From the NCBI GenBank assembly GCA_002946415.1, contig NJPS01000033.1:961480-1025479 (forward strand): 64,000 nt of DNA, read 5' to 3'. This document shows, piece after piece, positions 1-12,699 of the stretch. The stretch's first letter is position 1. Every line of letters begins with the position of its first letter. The notes beneath the pieces were generated by a model. That model saw only the letters and a program-made list of their open reading frames with translations. It did no database searches and was not told the origin of the DNA. The DNA comes from Rutstroemia sp. NJR-2017a BVV2. Lineage: Eukaryota; Ascomycota; Leotiomycetes; Helotiales; Rutstroemiaceae. Made by a program: the position numbers and the translations under genes.

Positions 1-926
1 TCTATTATATTAAAATAATAAATAATAAATAAAGTTATAAATATTTTAATATATTTAATATTTTTAATTTCTTTAAAAAGTTTTATTATAATTTTTAATA
101 AATAAATTAATTAATAGAAAATAATAAAAATTTTATAAATTTCTATTATATTTAAATAACAAATAATATAAAAAATTATAAATAATATAATATATTAAAT
201 ATTTTAAATTTCTTTGAAAATTTTTATTATTATTTTTGATAAAATTATAATTAAATAAATAATAAATAAATTAATAGAGAATTATAAAATTTTTATAGAT
301 TTCTTTTATATTTAAATAATAAATAATAAAGAAAATTATAAATAATAGAATATATTCAATATTTTTAATTTCTTTGAAAATTTTTATTATTATTATTTAT
401 AAAATTATTAATAAATAAATTTATTAAAAATTATTACTATATTTTAAATTTTTATTATATTGAAATAATAAATAATATAGAAAATTATAAATATTATAAT
501 ATATTAAATATTTTTAATTTGTTTGAAAGTTTTATATGAAATTATTAATAAATAAATTAAAAGAAAATAATAAATTTTTTATAAATTTTTATTATATTTA
601 AATAATAAATAATAAAGAAAATTATAAATAATATAATAAAATAAATATTTTTAATTTCTTCAAAATTTCTTTTATTTTTTTTTGATAAAATTTATAATAA
701 ATAAATTAATAAAGAATAATAAATTTTTTATAAATTTTTATTATATTTAAATAATATATAATTAAGAAAATTATAAATAATATAATATATTATATATTTT
801 TATTATTACTTTTTATATAATTATAAATAAATAAATAATAAATAAATTAATAGAAAATTATAAATTTTTTATAAATTTTTATTATATTAAAATAATAAAT
901 AATAAAGAAAACTATAAATAATATAA
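1..926. repeat. AT-rich tandem repeat array (left arm)
   Basis: Almost pure A/T. A block containing tattatatttaaataataaa recurs about every 140-165 bp (near 4, 143, 304, 456, 590, 740 and 879). Each is followed by aaattataaataatataa and a tttaatttctttgaaaat segment. The same monomer continues at 13,192 on the far side of the Copia element, so this is one array split by an insertion. Similar monomers recur near 22,380-22,900 and 24,640-25,100. No coding potential. It could be a true satellite or a RIP-bleached tandem duplication. Confidence 0.75.
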
Positions 927-1018
927 TATTAGAAAATAGGCTCTAGATAGTGTAGAAGTAATAGTATTGGATATAGACTAAGTTGATTAATTAGAAGAGA
1001 GTTCTTAAGGAAACTTAA
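927..1018 (-). repeat. Copia 3' LTR, first fragment
   Basis: Matches 13,002-13,093 of the intact LTR and is cut at the Gypsy target site. The sequence resumes at 7,658. The 5 bases cttaa at 1,014-1,018 are repeated at 7,653-7,657 as the Gypsy target duplication. Confidence 0.9.
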
Positions 1019-1436
1019 TATTACGAATACTTGTCTTCTGAGTTATATAGAAGTGGTCAGGGTCTCGAGTACTAGAGGTCGCGACGACTAATAGTACTAT
1101 TATAGGTTTATTATTGATAACAGTTATATAGGGAATCGATCGTAATTGTAATAGTAGGTAAACAAGTAGTAATTGTTGTTGAGCACGAAGCTCCATATAC
1201 TATAAGAAAACTATCTACTTATATAGACCTTCGTACTCAGTAAGAGAGACAGCGAGATATTCTATTTGTTTATTTCTGGAGAGATAGCGAGACGTTCTAT
1301 CCGTCTATTTCTGGAGAGACAGCGAGATATTCTATCTATTTCTCTTGTTGCTTTCCTACCTGAGGTTCTACTAAGAGTACTGGCTAGCTACCCTCTAAGC
1401 CTAAGGTCCTCAGGCTCATATAACTTCGTCGTAATA
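1019..1436 (-). repeat. Gypsy element 1, 3' LTR (418 bp)
   Basis: Reads tattacga... on the plus strand and ends gtaata; the ancestral ends are inferred to be tgttac...gtaaca with RIP-type TG-to-TA and CA-to-TA changes. It contains about three copies of a roughly 35-bp tandem unit (agagayagcgagaYRttctat followed by ctgtctatttctgg) near 1,240-1,345. The partner LTR is 7,235-7,652. Confidence 0.92.
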
Positions 1437-1538
1437 CTATCCCCTTTCTAGCCTAGTATCGTCCCGATATTTACTATAATAGTACAAGGTACCCACTTAG
1501 GCCTCCTCGATAAATACCTCTCTTCTTCCTTCTTCATT

Positions 1539-2072
1539 ATACCTGCAGATCGTATTCAAAGGACTAAACAAATTGAATTTGGAAATCGTATCGAAAGGTT
1601 AGGACAGAAAATAGTTGTTTATTCTCGTTATAAAAGAGCTAGTTGCTCTGATAATTATATTAGGATACCTTCTGGTCTTCCTAATCGTCGTTGTACTGAG
1701 TGCTCTCATCAGGGCAAGACTTGTGATTTCGTTTCCCGGAATCGGATACCGGAGTTATCTGATTGGGATTCTATAGACCGTCAGTATAAGCAGTTAAGGG
1801 AAGAAGAAGAAAAGGCCATAACTACCCCTCAAGAAGCTATAGCGAAAATACTTCGTTTAAGGAAACAACAGCGGTTTTTAAATAAGCACGAAAAGAAAAT
1901 AATTCAAGCTGATCTCAACTCGTTGGATAAGTTAGACAAGTTAGAAGAGAGAGAGAGATTGGAGAAAGAACAAACAAAGCAGACTAAACAAGTTCCTCAA
2001 CCTAGTTCTTCTGGAGTCGATTCTTCGGTTTTCGAGCTCCCTCCGATAAGTGATTCTGAGCTGGCTGCTTAG
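1539..2072 (+). CDS. Antisense ORF of the Gypsy element; cysteine-motif protein of unknown function, start codon probably lost
   Basis: On the strand opposite gag-pol, between the chromodomain and the 3' LTR, a frame of 178 codons runs without a stop to TAG at 2,070-2,072. The frame stays open upstream to about 1,454 but has no ATG. ATA at 1,539, followed by codons for PADRIQRTKQ, looks like an ATG hit by G-to-A. Seen: basic N-terminus; cysteines at residues 36, 52, 55 and 62 (C-x15-C-x2-C-x6-C), plus Tyr31 (TAT) that may once have been Cys (TGT); then a Lys/Glu/Gln-rich stretch (residues 90-145) likely to form coiled coil; acidic tail. About fourteen Gln codons survive unmutated, odd beside the RIP-ridden sense frames. 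I infer a small zinc-binding protein. The second Gypsy element (49,457-55,748) lacks this segment. Confidence 0.6.
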   Translation: MPADRIQRTKQIEFGNRIERLGQKIVVYSRYKRASCSDNYIRIPSGLPNRRCTECSHQGKTCDFVSRNRIPELSDWDSIDRQYKQLREEEEKAITTPQEAIAKILRLRKQQRFLNKHEKKIIQADLNSLDKLDKLEERERLEKEQTKQTKQVPQPSSSGVDSSVFELPPISDSELAA

Positions 2073-2142
2073 TTGGAAGCTAAGGGTTCCTTTGGTGGAA
2101 TTTCTCCAAATCAGCTAGGTAGTTCAAGTTCTTGATTGGTTC

Positions 2143-5100
2143 CTATATGTTTTCCGAGTATAGGTAACCTTCCCATTTGATCAAGTAATAAAGCTTTCCT
2201 CTAATATACTTCTGATCTAGTATTTCTTCAACTTCGTATTCGGCATTTGGATTGACTAGTTCAATTTCGGTATAAGGTACATTCGGTGCTCCTAGTAGTA
2301 CTAGTTCTAGAAGTGAAATATGGAATACTAGATATATATTCATTATTCGTAGTAGCTCTAAGCGGTAATTGACTAGTCCGACCACTTCGCTGATCTTGAA
2401 GAGTTCTAATTTTTTGTGATCCAGCTTATCACTTGATCTTTTTATATTGATATTTCGTCTGAGGAGGTAAACCTTATCCCCTTTCTTAAGTATTGGTTCC
2501 ATACTATACTTTATATTATAGTAGTACACTGTTCGTTACACAATGAACTTGATATCAAGTGACAATTATTCGTACAGATTCCTAAGATCCTCTGCTTTCG
2601 TTATCCCTGTATCTGATTTTGCTATATCCGGTAATTACATATTATATACTTTCAGCTCGAATCCGAAATTAGCATATACTAATATTATGTTTGTCGTTGT
2701 TGCCTCAGCAGTATTGTACGCAAACTATACTAGTAGTAGTAGCTCTACCCAATTATCTTGCCTATAGTTGATATAATATTGTAAATATTGTTCCATAGTT
2801 TAGTTCAATCGTTCCGTCTGACTATCCGTTTGCAAGTAGAATACTATTGAGAGCTTTCTCTTAATTCCTAATAAGGCTATAAGTGTTTACCAGAATTTCG
2901 AGGTAAAGAGCTTATCTCGGTCCGAGATGATTTCGGTAAATATTCTGTATATACTGGCTACTATTCTTAGAAATATATAGACTAAATCCTCAGCTATACT
3001 ACTTTCTTTGTATAGAATCATATATCCAAACTTGGTTAATCGATCTACTATAACCAGGATAGAGTCATATATTACTCCTATCATTGGGTTCTTCGAGGGT
3101 GATAACTTAACTACGAAGTCCTATACAATAGACTTCCATAACTAAGTAGATATATCTGGAGTTTTGAGCTGATTATATAGAGTATACTGTAAGGTTTTGT
3201 TCTATATACAGATATTGTAGTTTCCGATAACTTCCTCAACTATCTTTCTCATTCGTAGGAAATATAAACTCGCCTTGATTCTTATAAACATCTTTGTGAT
3301 TCCTTAATATCCGTAAGCTAGTAGTTCATACTATTCCTAAGTAAACTGTTTGGCCAAGGTCGAAGGGATATATATCTTCCCATAGAAGTATATAATATTA
3401 TCCTTGATTATAAATCCCTTGCCTAGTTGCTCTAATACTCTCTTTACAGTAGAATCATTTTCGTAGTACCCTTATACTTGTTTCTCCAAATAGTCGTCAC
3501 AAAGTGACATTATCATAGCTAATTAGGCTAAGTTGAATACCAACAAATCCTTATCCTGACGAAATATAATATATAATTCGTATATCTTATTCTCTAGGTA
3601 TTCCGGTTTTCTACTAAGTATATCAGCTCTAGCATTTTCATTTCCCTTGATATATAGTATTCTGAAGTAGTATATAGCTAATATTTCTGCTCATCGTACC
3701 TATCGTCTGTTTAGAACTTTGGTCGTTATAAAGTATACCAAATTCTTGTAATCTGAGTAGATCTAGACTATATACTTAGATCCTTCGAGGTAAACTCTCC
3801 ATTCTCTGAAAGTATCAATAATTACTAGAAGCTCTTTATCGTAAATCTCGTAATTCAGCTCGGCTAGCTGAAGCTTTCTTGAATGATATACTACTAATTG
3901 TAGCTTCTTATCCTTACCTAGCTAGCTTAGGACTATACCTAATATATAATCTAATATATCTATCTCAATAGTAATTAGTTGTTCGGGATCGAAGGTAATA
4001 AGAACTGGTACCTATATAAAGACTTGTTTGAGAGTTTCAAATACCTATTATACTGTACTATTCCATTTGTACTCGATATCCTTCTTAGTTAACTCTATGA
4101 GAGATACTACGATTTTCGAATAGTCTTTGATAAATCGCCTATAGAAGTTCGCAAATTCTAAGAATAATTGTATTTCTTTCATAGTAGTAAGTTACTTCTA
4201 CTTTAGAACTTCTTTTACTTTATTTGGACTTATCTTGAATCCTATCATACTAATAATATATCCTAGAAACTCGGTTTCGGTAACATGGAATTCATATTTC
4301 GAAGGCTTTAGTAGGATACCTATATCTACTAATATCTAAAGTATTTCTTGTACGATCTTGATATATTCTTCGAGGGTTTCGATGAAGATCAAGATATCAT
4401 CTAAGTATACTATATAGTAGTTATCAAGATACTTTCTCAATAAGTTATTAACTAGATATATATATATTACTAGTATATTGGTGAGCCCAAAGAGTATAAC
4501 TTGGTACTTATAGTATCTATATCATATACGAAATACTGTTTTCCATTTATCTCCTTCCTTGATTCGGATTAGGTTGAATCCTATATATTGATCCAATTTA
4601 GTGAAATATTTAGCCTTCCCGATTCGATCTCATAGCTCACTGGCTAGTAGCAACAGATATCGATCCTTAATAGTAATAGTATTGAGTTTTCGGTAGTCAA
4701 TAACTAGTCTACCCTTCTTATCTCCTTTCTTAGGTACAAAGAAGATTAATACTCCTATAAGTGAAGAGGATTCCTTTATAAATCCTTTTGCTAAATTTTC
4801 GTCAAGATATTCGCGAAGTAATTTGAGCTTCTCCTCCGATAATAATATAATTAGCAAGAATAATAGTTCCTTTCCTTCTTCCAATTTTATCTTATGATCC
4901 CAAGGCTGGTACTTTAGTAAGGTATCCTCCTGAGGCCTTTCCTTAAAGATCTCAGTATATTTCTGGTACTATACTGGTATATTCTTCAGTAAGGGATCCT
5001 GGGCTAAGGTATCCGATCTCGATAAGTATATTGCCTTCAGCTCTTAATCAGGTATTAGTCTCGCAAAACCCTGTACAGACTCTTTCTTATACTTGCACTT

Positions 5101-7197
5101 ATCGCACTATACGGTCCTTATAACCCAGTCGATATACGGATTATAGCTCTCTAGCTATAGTATTCCCAAAATTAGTTGGTATCTTCCTAGTAGAACTAAA
5201 TCCATTTTTATCCGCTCAGAATACTATCCTAACTGTATTTCGAATTCTTGTATTTCATACTAAACCAATCCATCCCCTTTAGCTAATTGCCCATCGATAA
5301 GGTGAAGCCTATATAAAACTGGTTTCTTGAGGGTTCGTAATTTCGCTAATACCATAACTTCTGGTACTATAAAATTTTCCGTTGCTCCCGAGTCTATTAT
5401 TGCTCGGAACGAATACCTGTTTATATATATAATATAAAGGATCTATCCTAACCCTAGAATAGCCTTCAGCTCCCTAGCTAGCCCCCTGCTCATACCTTCG
5501 GTAAGTTATTCCTAATTAATTTTTTTCTGGTTTCGGTCTACGACCTTAGGCTCGCTACCTTTCATAAAACCAAAGAATCTCTTCTAGGTATCGATTATAT
5601 CTTCCCAAACTATACTTAGATCCGTTCCAATCCTTACTCTGAGGATTCGGCCAATAGGAATATCGATATATTTGGTAGGTACCTTATATCTAAGGACCTA
5701 TAATACCACCTATTATAGTTGAGTCAGTTCTTGTAGTAGTATATTTCATTGGTCCTTATAACCATATTGGTGAATGATCTCCCAAGTCTCTCCATTGCTT
5801 GGTAGATTATATTACTGAAACTCCCTGAATCCCTAGTAGGTTCGAGTTTCCTGCTATACTCTGGTAGAGCCAATCTCAAGTTCCAGCTTGTAGTAGCAAC
5901 CTGCGATTAATTAACCTCGGATATCCCGAGTATTGTTCTAGAGTCCATTATCGTCTGGTAAACTGGCAAATTCCTTTTTTCTCCAAGACCTGGTTCTGTA
6001 GTAACTGATTCTTTCTAGGAACCATACCTCTCCCTACTTTGGAGGTTTGTCTTAGGTAGTAGTTTTCTTACTGCTAGGCTTCCTTGGGTACCAGCCTACC
6101 CCCTTCTTATCTACCTCATAAACTAGGCAAGAATCCTTATAGCAGACGGTCCACAACAGTTGTATATAATCCGTTTCCTGAATAGTTCGATAACTGCTCA
6201 TCATACTTAATTGGTACCTAGGTACAGCCTGGCCACCGTCTTGTCCTACTATAGACTTGAGCTATTTCTTTCCATTCCAGTTAGTTTGCTTGAGCTTCGT
6301 CCCTTGAGGCTTTTTTCGGCAGTCTTATACTTGGTGGCCTGGAAAACCGCATTCGAAGCAAAGCTTCTTTTCTCGTCTATAGTTCTTTTCATCCTAGAAA
6401 AGGTTATTCTTTGAACTTATTGTATCTAATTCCATAGGGTCGCCGTAAGTCCCTTCCCTAGTATATCGTTATCTGGAATATCGTAGCTTGCCTTCGTTAG
6501 GTCTGGCCCAACTTCTAGTTCTATAGAACTGCTTTTCTCGGAGATACTTATAGTACTGATTGTCAATCCGAATAGAGTCCTTAATCCATTCATCCAGGTT
6601 GTCGTTATCTTCCTGTATTTGCCTTACTAATTCTAGTTTGATGAAGTCTTTCAGCCTATACTTATAGTAGCTGATCAAGGCAGCAGTTCCCCATTTGGTC
6701 TGATTAGACCATTTCCTGAATTCGGTAGTATAATTGATAGCTGACCTTGTTTATCTAAGTTCAAACAAACGACGTTCTGCCGTCTTGACAGAGTCGATAT
6801 CTCCAAAGACTCTTCGGATTTCTATACGAAATCCTTCCTATAAGTCGAAGATCTTGGTAATCGTAGCTATATAGTTCTGTAGCTAGATACTGTTCTCGAA
6901 GTAGTCTGAAAGAAAGGGTTCGATCTATTTCAATACTTCGCCCCTAAGATAGGAAACAGTATAAATACTCTTTATATCTCTGGTATCGAATTTGTCAAGG
7001 TTAAATCGGAAGTATATTCCGAGCTACAAGAGGAATATCTCAAGTTCTCGTCGGTCTCTATAGAACTTGTCTGGGTTGGCGACTTTAAGGGTTTCTTATA
7101 ACTTGAGGTTTATAAGAGGTCTATCTTCTATAAGGACATCACCATCGCGGTTTCCAGTACCCATAATCCGGGTAGCAGATAGATCTTATAGAGCCAT
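2143..7197 (-). pseudogene. Gypsy element 1 gag-pol remnant (gag, protease, RT/RNase H, integrase, chromodomain)
   Basis: Broken polyprotein. Gag begins at an ATG at 7,195-7,197, with the third-from-start codon already TAA, and continues past 6,469. Protease: A-I-I-D-S-G-A-T near 5,380-5,405. Reverse transcriptase: a stretch ending FFVPKKGDKKGRLVIDYRKL around 4,690-4,745 and Y-L-D-D at 4,396-4,407. Integrase core: VDRLTKFGYMILYKESS and EIISDRDKLFTSKFW around 2,887-3,060. Chromodomain: acidic EVEEILDQKYIRGKLYYLIKWEGY at the end of the frame (2,150-2,260). Stops are mostly TAG/TAA where Trp or Gln is expected. The catalytic motifs I can see are intact here, unlike the copy at 49,457-55,748. No expression is expected from this copy. 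Confidence 0.88.
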
Positions 7198-7234
7198 ATC
7201 GATTCGGTATATAAAGCAACAATGGTACTCAAAG

Positions 7235-7652
7235 TATTACGAATACTTGTCTTCTGAGTCACATAGAAGTGGTTAGGATCTTGAGTACTAGAGGTTGCAA
7301 CAACTAATAGTACTATTGTAGGTTTATTATTGATAACAGTCACATAGGGAATCGATTGTAATTGTAATAGTAGGTAAATAAGTAGTAATTATTGTTAAGC
7401 ACAAAGCTCTATATACTATAGGAAAACTATCTACTTATATAAACCTTCGTACTCAGTAAGAGAGATAGCGAGATATTCTATCTGTCTATTTCTGGAGAGA
7501 CAGCAAGATATTCTATCCGTCTATTTCTGAAGAGATAGTAAGATATTCTATCCGTCTCTCTTATTGCTTTCCTATCTAAGGTTCTACTAAGGGTACTAGC
7601 TAGCTACCCTCTGAGCCTAAGGTCCTCAGGCTTACATAACTTCATTGTAATA
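7235..7652 (-). repeat. Gypsy element 1, 5' LTR (418 bp)
   Basis: Same length as the 1,019-1,436 LTR and aligned end to end by eye, with scattered transitions. Followed at once by the target duplication cttaa (7,653-7,657). Confidence 0.92.
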
Positions 7653-7657
7653 CTTAA

Positions 7658-7750
7658 TTATCCAGACCTTTTAACTATATATTTTGGAGCTCGGCTCCGG
7701 TATATTAGTAAATAGTTATATAAACTGATATACTTAGTTTACTTTCAACA
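7658..7750 (-). repeat. Copia 3' LTR, second fragment
   Basis: Continues the Copia LTR after the Gypsy insertion: ttatccagaccttttaacta through actttcaaca, matching 13,094-13,186 (93 bp). On the minus strand the purine run aaaggag lies just before it, a plausible short polypurine tract. Confidence 0.88.
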
Positions 7751-7789
7751 CTCCTTTATTGAGGTTACTTTTTCTAATCGGTGAAGGAA

Positions 7790-10700
7790 TAAGGGTACTC
7801 TCTATAGAACTATAAGCTATTGATCTAATACTGGTTGGCTGGGCTTGTTTCCTTTGATCTTACCAATCCTAGTATATCTTTGAACTTTTCAAAAGCAATA
7901 TATCCTAGTAGTTTTATCATCCCGTCAGCTACTATATCCGAGGTATTGATATACTTAGAGCTAACCTTTCCTTTCTCTATCAGATCGCGGATAAAGTGAT
8001 AATAGATATTAATATACTTTGACTATTTGTATAAATACAGGTTCTTTATCAATACAATTACTTCTTGGTTATCACCTAGAACTTGGATTATATCTCCCTT
8101 CGGAGAGATATATTCTGGTTTTCCTAAGTCCTTAAGTACTTAAGCAATCTACTGTCCTTGCTTCACAAATATCGCTATTGAGATATATTCTGACTTAGTG
8201 CTTAAAGTAGCTACTGAGTTCTGTTTCTTGCTTAACCACGAGATTAGTCCTTTATAGAATATTATAACTCCCCTAGAGATACTTTTCCGATTATACTTGT
8301 TACTAGCCCAGTCCGTATCAGTATAGATCTTTACTGTTTTCTCTGGAAGACTATATTCTTTCGCAATACTTGATTATACTCCCCTAGGCCCGTAACGGAT
8401 CTTTTGCTTGATAGTAGAACATAAGTATTGTATCAGGTTCTTTAGTTCTAAGCTATAGTGTTTGGCGGGTTTGGCTATAAACTGAGAAAGTCTTCTAAGT
8501 ATAAATATGATATCTGGTCTAGTATAGATTATTGGATAGATCATACTTCCGATTACCTATTGGTATTGGTTTATATCAATTATTTCATCGTCTTCTACTA
8601 CTGGTCGGAGGTGATTATAGTTTGCAGCTAGTACTTTCTTTGACGAATACTATATATATATAATACCAAACTTTGTAAGTATAGCGTCGAGGTATTCTTC
8701 CTAGTCCAATATCAATGATTGTTTCTTCTGGTTATAGATGATTCTAATATCTAGAATCTTGCTGATCTCCCCCAGGTTCTTGGTATTGAAATATATAGAG
8801 AGTTATAAGGAGAACCAATCGATTTGCTTTTGTGACTTTATAGTAGCTACAATATCATCTATATATACTAGTAATATCATCTTTCGGTCGGGGTACAAGT
8901 AGAGGTAGGGATCTGCGAGACTCTATACAAAGCTAAAACAGATTAGTTCTTTCTTGAGGAACAGGCTCCAGTTTCTCCTAGCTTGTTTCAGCCTATAGAG
9001 ACTTCGAAGAGTATAGAGAATATAACCTTATTATATAGTAATATTCTAAGATAGGATAAGATAGATTTCCTCTTTTAGATAAAACTTAGTGAATATATTC
9101 TTGATATCGAAATAAGAGTATTCCAAGTCCTCTTTTATAACCACAGCTAAGAACAATCTTAGTATATCTATATAAACTATTAGGGCGAATATCTTATTAT
9201 AATCCTTCCCAAGTACTTAACTAAATCTGTAAGCTACTAATCTTATCTTGAACTATTCTACTTAATTATCCTTTATCTTGACTATAAAGACCTATTTGGT
9301 GGAAACTAGGTTTCCGTCTTTTGGAAGTATATACTCTTCCTATATACTGTTCTGAACAAGTAATTTGACCTCTTCGTCGATTACTAGTTTCTATTTCTTT
9401 GTATAATTCTTATCTGATATCGCTTCTTTATAATTCCTTGGGATCTTAATATCTAAGACTTCTTCTACCGATAGAGCAATATCATCTAGATAGTCCTTAG
9501 TATCAGTAAATAGTATAGTAAACTTCGAGGTAATTCGACTCTTAATAACAAGATCCAATTTGTAGATATAAGGAATACTGATTATTATATACTTAATTGC
9601 TTGATCGATATTTTCTTGTTGGATTATAGCTAGTATAGTGCGAATAATCTTTGATATATATTCCTTATTATCCTTATTCTCTTCTCTTTTCCTCTTTCTT
9701 ATAAAGTACCTCGATACCTCGTTATCTTCCTTCACAGAAGAGTTTGTTTATTCAGCTTATAGTATATCTAGCGACAGAGATTCTGCAGTTCCCATTTCGA
9801 TATCTTCTGATTCGTCGGTAACTATAGGTATAGGAGGATTCTTGGCTATTAGGGGTTCGATAGTCTCTATTATATCTCGACTTGTAGAGGATTCGATCGT
9901 CGAATCAGAGTTCACTTGGAAGATATTTCTATACTTATCTTCATCAAACATAGAGATATTAGTAGCTTATTACTTATATGGTATTGCTACTTCGGGGATC
10001 TTGGTTTGTAGTATAATTGGAGGGGAGGTAGAAGCTACTTTGATCTAGGAAACTACTTTGTCTTCTATATAGGGTCTCCCTCGGGGTTTCCGGTCTGGTA
10101 TAGTATTCTTAGTACTCTATAGCCCCGATATATAATCTCTTAGCCTTAATTCCTCGTTACTGCCTTTCCTAGTCTTATCGATAACAATACGGTTTGATTG
10201 TATAGTATATCCGAGTTCCGGATAATATACTTTCGTATATTTGTTGATCGTTTTCGAGTAACCTATAAAGATTCCCAATCTAGTAGTATTATAGAGTTTG
10301 TTATAGTACTGTTCTTTTGGAATAGTTTTTGGGTTGATATATAAGTAGTATTTGCTCTCCTATATTTTTAGATAATCAATCTCGGGAGTGGTTCTGGTAA
10401 ATACTTCGATTAGATTTATTATATTACTATTCACTACTAGTCCTATATCGGTCCTATTCCTATAATATATATTATATTCAACTGCTTCGTCCTAGAATTC
10501 CATTGGTATACCGGTTTCCTTTAATATTGCCTTTATATCAGTTTCAGCAATTCTGATATTCCTTTCTACTAGGCCGTTCTGATATAATAAGGTAATTATA
10601 ATAAGTTCTGATCTTATACCTGATCTCTATTCTTTAACAGCCTGGATAAGTTCTAGTATATTATCGGTTTGTACTATAGCAATCTTGGTATCAGAGCTAA

Positions 10701-12570
10701 ATTCGATTTCTTTTTTCCAGTTAAGAAGTTCTTGTATAGTATTGCTTTTCTGTTTCAATAGTAACACCCAGTTGATCTATATCCAACTATCGATAATAAG
10801 GATAAAGTATATATTTCTCCAGATTGTTCTATAGAATAGCTCTATAATATCGAAATAAATCAATTGGAGTTTCTTGGATTTGTAAGAGCTCAACTTTTTT
10901 GGGATCTAGTTGGTTATCTTGATCAGTAAGTATATCTTATAGATCTCTCTTTTGCTTGAAACTTTGATTAGCTTTCCGAGAGTTGTTACTTTATATAGAT
11001 TATATATCTTTTCTGGTCCTAAGTAGTTGAGTCGTTTGTACCAAAGTATATAGATTTCCATCTCGTTTGGAATTAGTTTATCTTCAGTAGCTTTGGTATC
11101 TTCCAAGATCTCAGTTAAGCTGAAGCTATTATAGCTAGTTGGAACAACTTGAGGTTTTTATTCTATCGTTGAGAATACCGTTTCTTCGTAACTATCTACG
11201 ATATATAAGATCATATATATCCTATCTTGTATCTTTACTTCAATTACTGTTTTTCTATTACCTTGAAAGTATATTCTACCAGAATCGAACCTGCTGCTTA
11301 AACCAGTTTCACAGACTTTTCTTGCAGAAAGAAGATTTACACCAAGACCAGGAACAAAGAGAATATCTGCCAAAAGTATCCTTGACCTATCCTTGTATAT
11401 TATATTAACTATCTCTTTATACGAATAGTATATTTCTCCTCTACCAACTCTAATTACTTGTTGTTTGATTTGCTTGAGTTTCCTGAATAAGGAAAGTTGG
11501 TTAGATATATAGGATAATATACCTATATCTATATACTAGAAAGAGGATTTGGTCTTACTGATATATTCTCTAGAGATATAGTACTTTTCTATCTCTAGCT
11601 CACTTTCGCTTTCGATCTCGGTGATTGTTTCTTCTTGGTCCGAGTTGTTGTTTGTATAGTATATATAATTCTTCTTTGGCTTTAGAGTAGAGAGCAGCTT
11701 TTTGTTCGATATAATGACTTTAGATTCTACTGGCTTGGAACAGCTAGCTTTTTGTTCAAGCTTGAGTTTATACAGAAATTCCTGTACTATAGACAAATCT
11801 TGGTAGTTATATACTATATAGCCTTTACATCGATATAGATAGTATACGATTCTGGATTAACTATCGGAGTCCAATTCCATTCGGTCGGAGTTGGAATTAT
11901 AGCAGTGAGGGATAATATATTTTCCGCTTCTAGCAATATAGGTTTGCTCGACCGAATCTTGTAAATATAGTTCCTTCGCTTATAGGTATTTGATCTTTTC
12001 ATCAACAGATAGAGAGGTTTGGATATCGAGGGTATCGATAACAGATTGGTACTTATTTGGCAGAGATCGAGTAAGGATAAGTAGCAATATATTATCTCTA
12101 TAAGTATCCTTTGTATTTATATTTACTATACCTAATTTTCTTCTATACTCCTTCAACTTGTCCCAGGCTTCGATTATAGTTATTTCTAGCCGAGATTGGG
12201 GACGGAAGGTAAAGGTCTGGATTATTGTTATATAAGAGTTCGTAGTAACCGTATTTACTCTTGTATATTTCGACTTGAGGTAATCCTAAAGTGCTCTAGT
12301 TATCTTATATTCGTCGGCTAGAGCTTCGTTGTTGTCTGATAGCGATCTATATATATAAGATAGTATAGTAGCTTCATCTTTCAGGAACTTTGCCTTCTTA
12401 TCGATATTTAGACGAATCGTAACTTGGGTTTCTCTTTCTTAGATTATTAGATTCTCGATCCTCTTTATAACTACTCCAACTATATCAGATAGACTTGCTA
12501 CCTTAGCAAACTCGGTCAAGCTCGATTCGATTATATAGTAGTAGTCTTTGCTTCTCAGATATATTCTCAT
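7790..12570 (-). pseudogene. Copia gag-pol remnant (gag, protease, integrase, RT/RNase H)
   Basis: The minus-strand frame opens with an ATG at 12,568-12,570 (MRIYLRSKDYYYIIESS...), a Copia-type gag. Further on come ILFVPGLGVNLLSARKV (11,300-11,370, the conserved end of the protease region), YKRLNYLGPEKIYNLYKV (about 10,980-11,050, GAG-pre-integrase), a degenerate integrase, and reverse transcriptase with LLVYIDDI (YIDD at 8,854-8,865). RNase H should lie at about 7,800-8,500. Frames are cut by many TAG/TAA codons, so no product is expected. The N-terminal half is less damaged than the integrase. Exact domain borders are estimates. Confidence 0.85.
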
Positions 12571-12699
12571 CTATCGGAACTATTTCTCGTGATTTTCTTG
12601 ATAGAGCTCTGGAACTTGTTTGAAAGAGTCCTTTTCTTCTCCTATCTTATTGTTTTTATAGATAAGTCTACAGTTGTTTATATAATTGTTGTTTATACT

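Larger units (their letters stand above)
1019..7652 (-). mobile_element. Ty3/Gypsy chromovirus retrotransposon, nested in the Copia LTR
   Basis: A complete 6,634-bp element with two 418-bp LTRs (1,019-1,436 and 7,235-7,652) and the 5-bp target duplication cttaa (1,014-1,018 and 7,653-7,657). Minus-strand order: gag (from about 7,197), protease DSG (5,386-5,394), reverse transcriptase with YLDD (4,396-4,407), integrase (around 2,900-3,080) and a chromodomain (2,143-2,529). RT precedes integrase, which defines Gypsy; the terminal chromodomain defines chromoviruses. A polypurine tract agaaaggggatag (complement of 1,437-1,449) abuts the 3' LTR. Many stop codons from RIP-type changes. An antisense reading frame occupies the space between the chromodomain and the 3' LTR. 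Confidence 0.95.

Noticed and set aside
1..926. CRISPR-like spaced repeats
   Set aside because: The AT-rich monomers are long, degenerate and without unique spacers; a tandem array in a eukaryotic genome.
2543..2767. Plus-strand 74-aa ORF
   Set aside because: Lies antisense over the Gypsy region between integrase and chromodomain, lacks any recognisable motif and is far shorter than the antisense frame at 1,539-2,072.
9638..10048. Plus-strand 136-aa ORF
   Set aside because: Antisense over the Copia pol region; Ser/Ile-rich with no motif. Probably a by-product of AT-rich composition.
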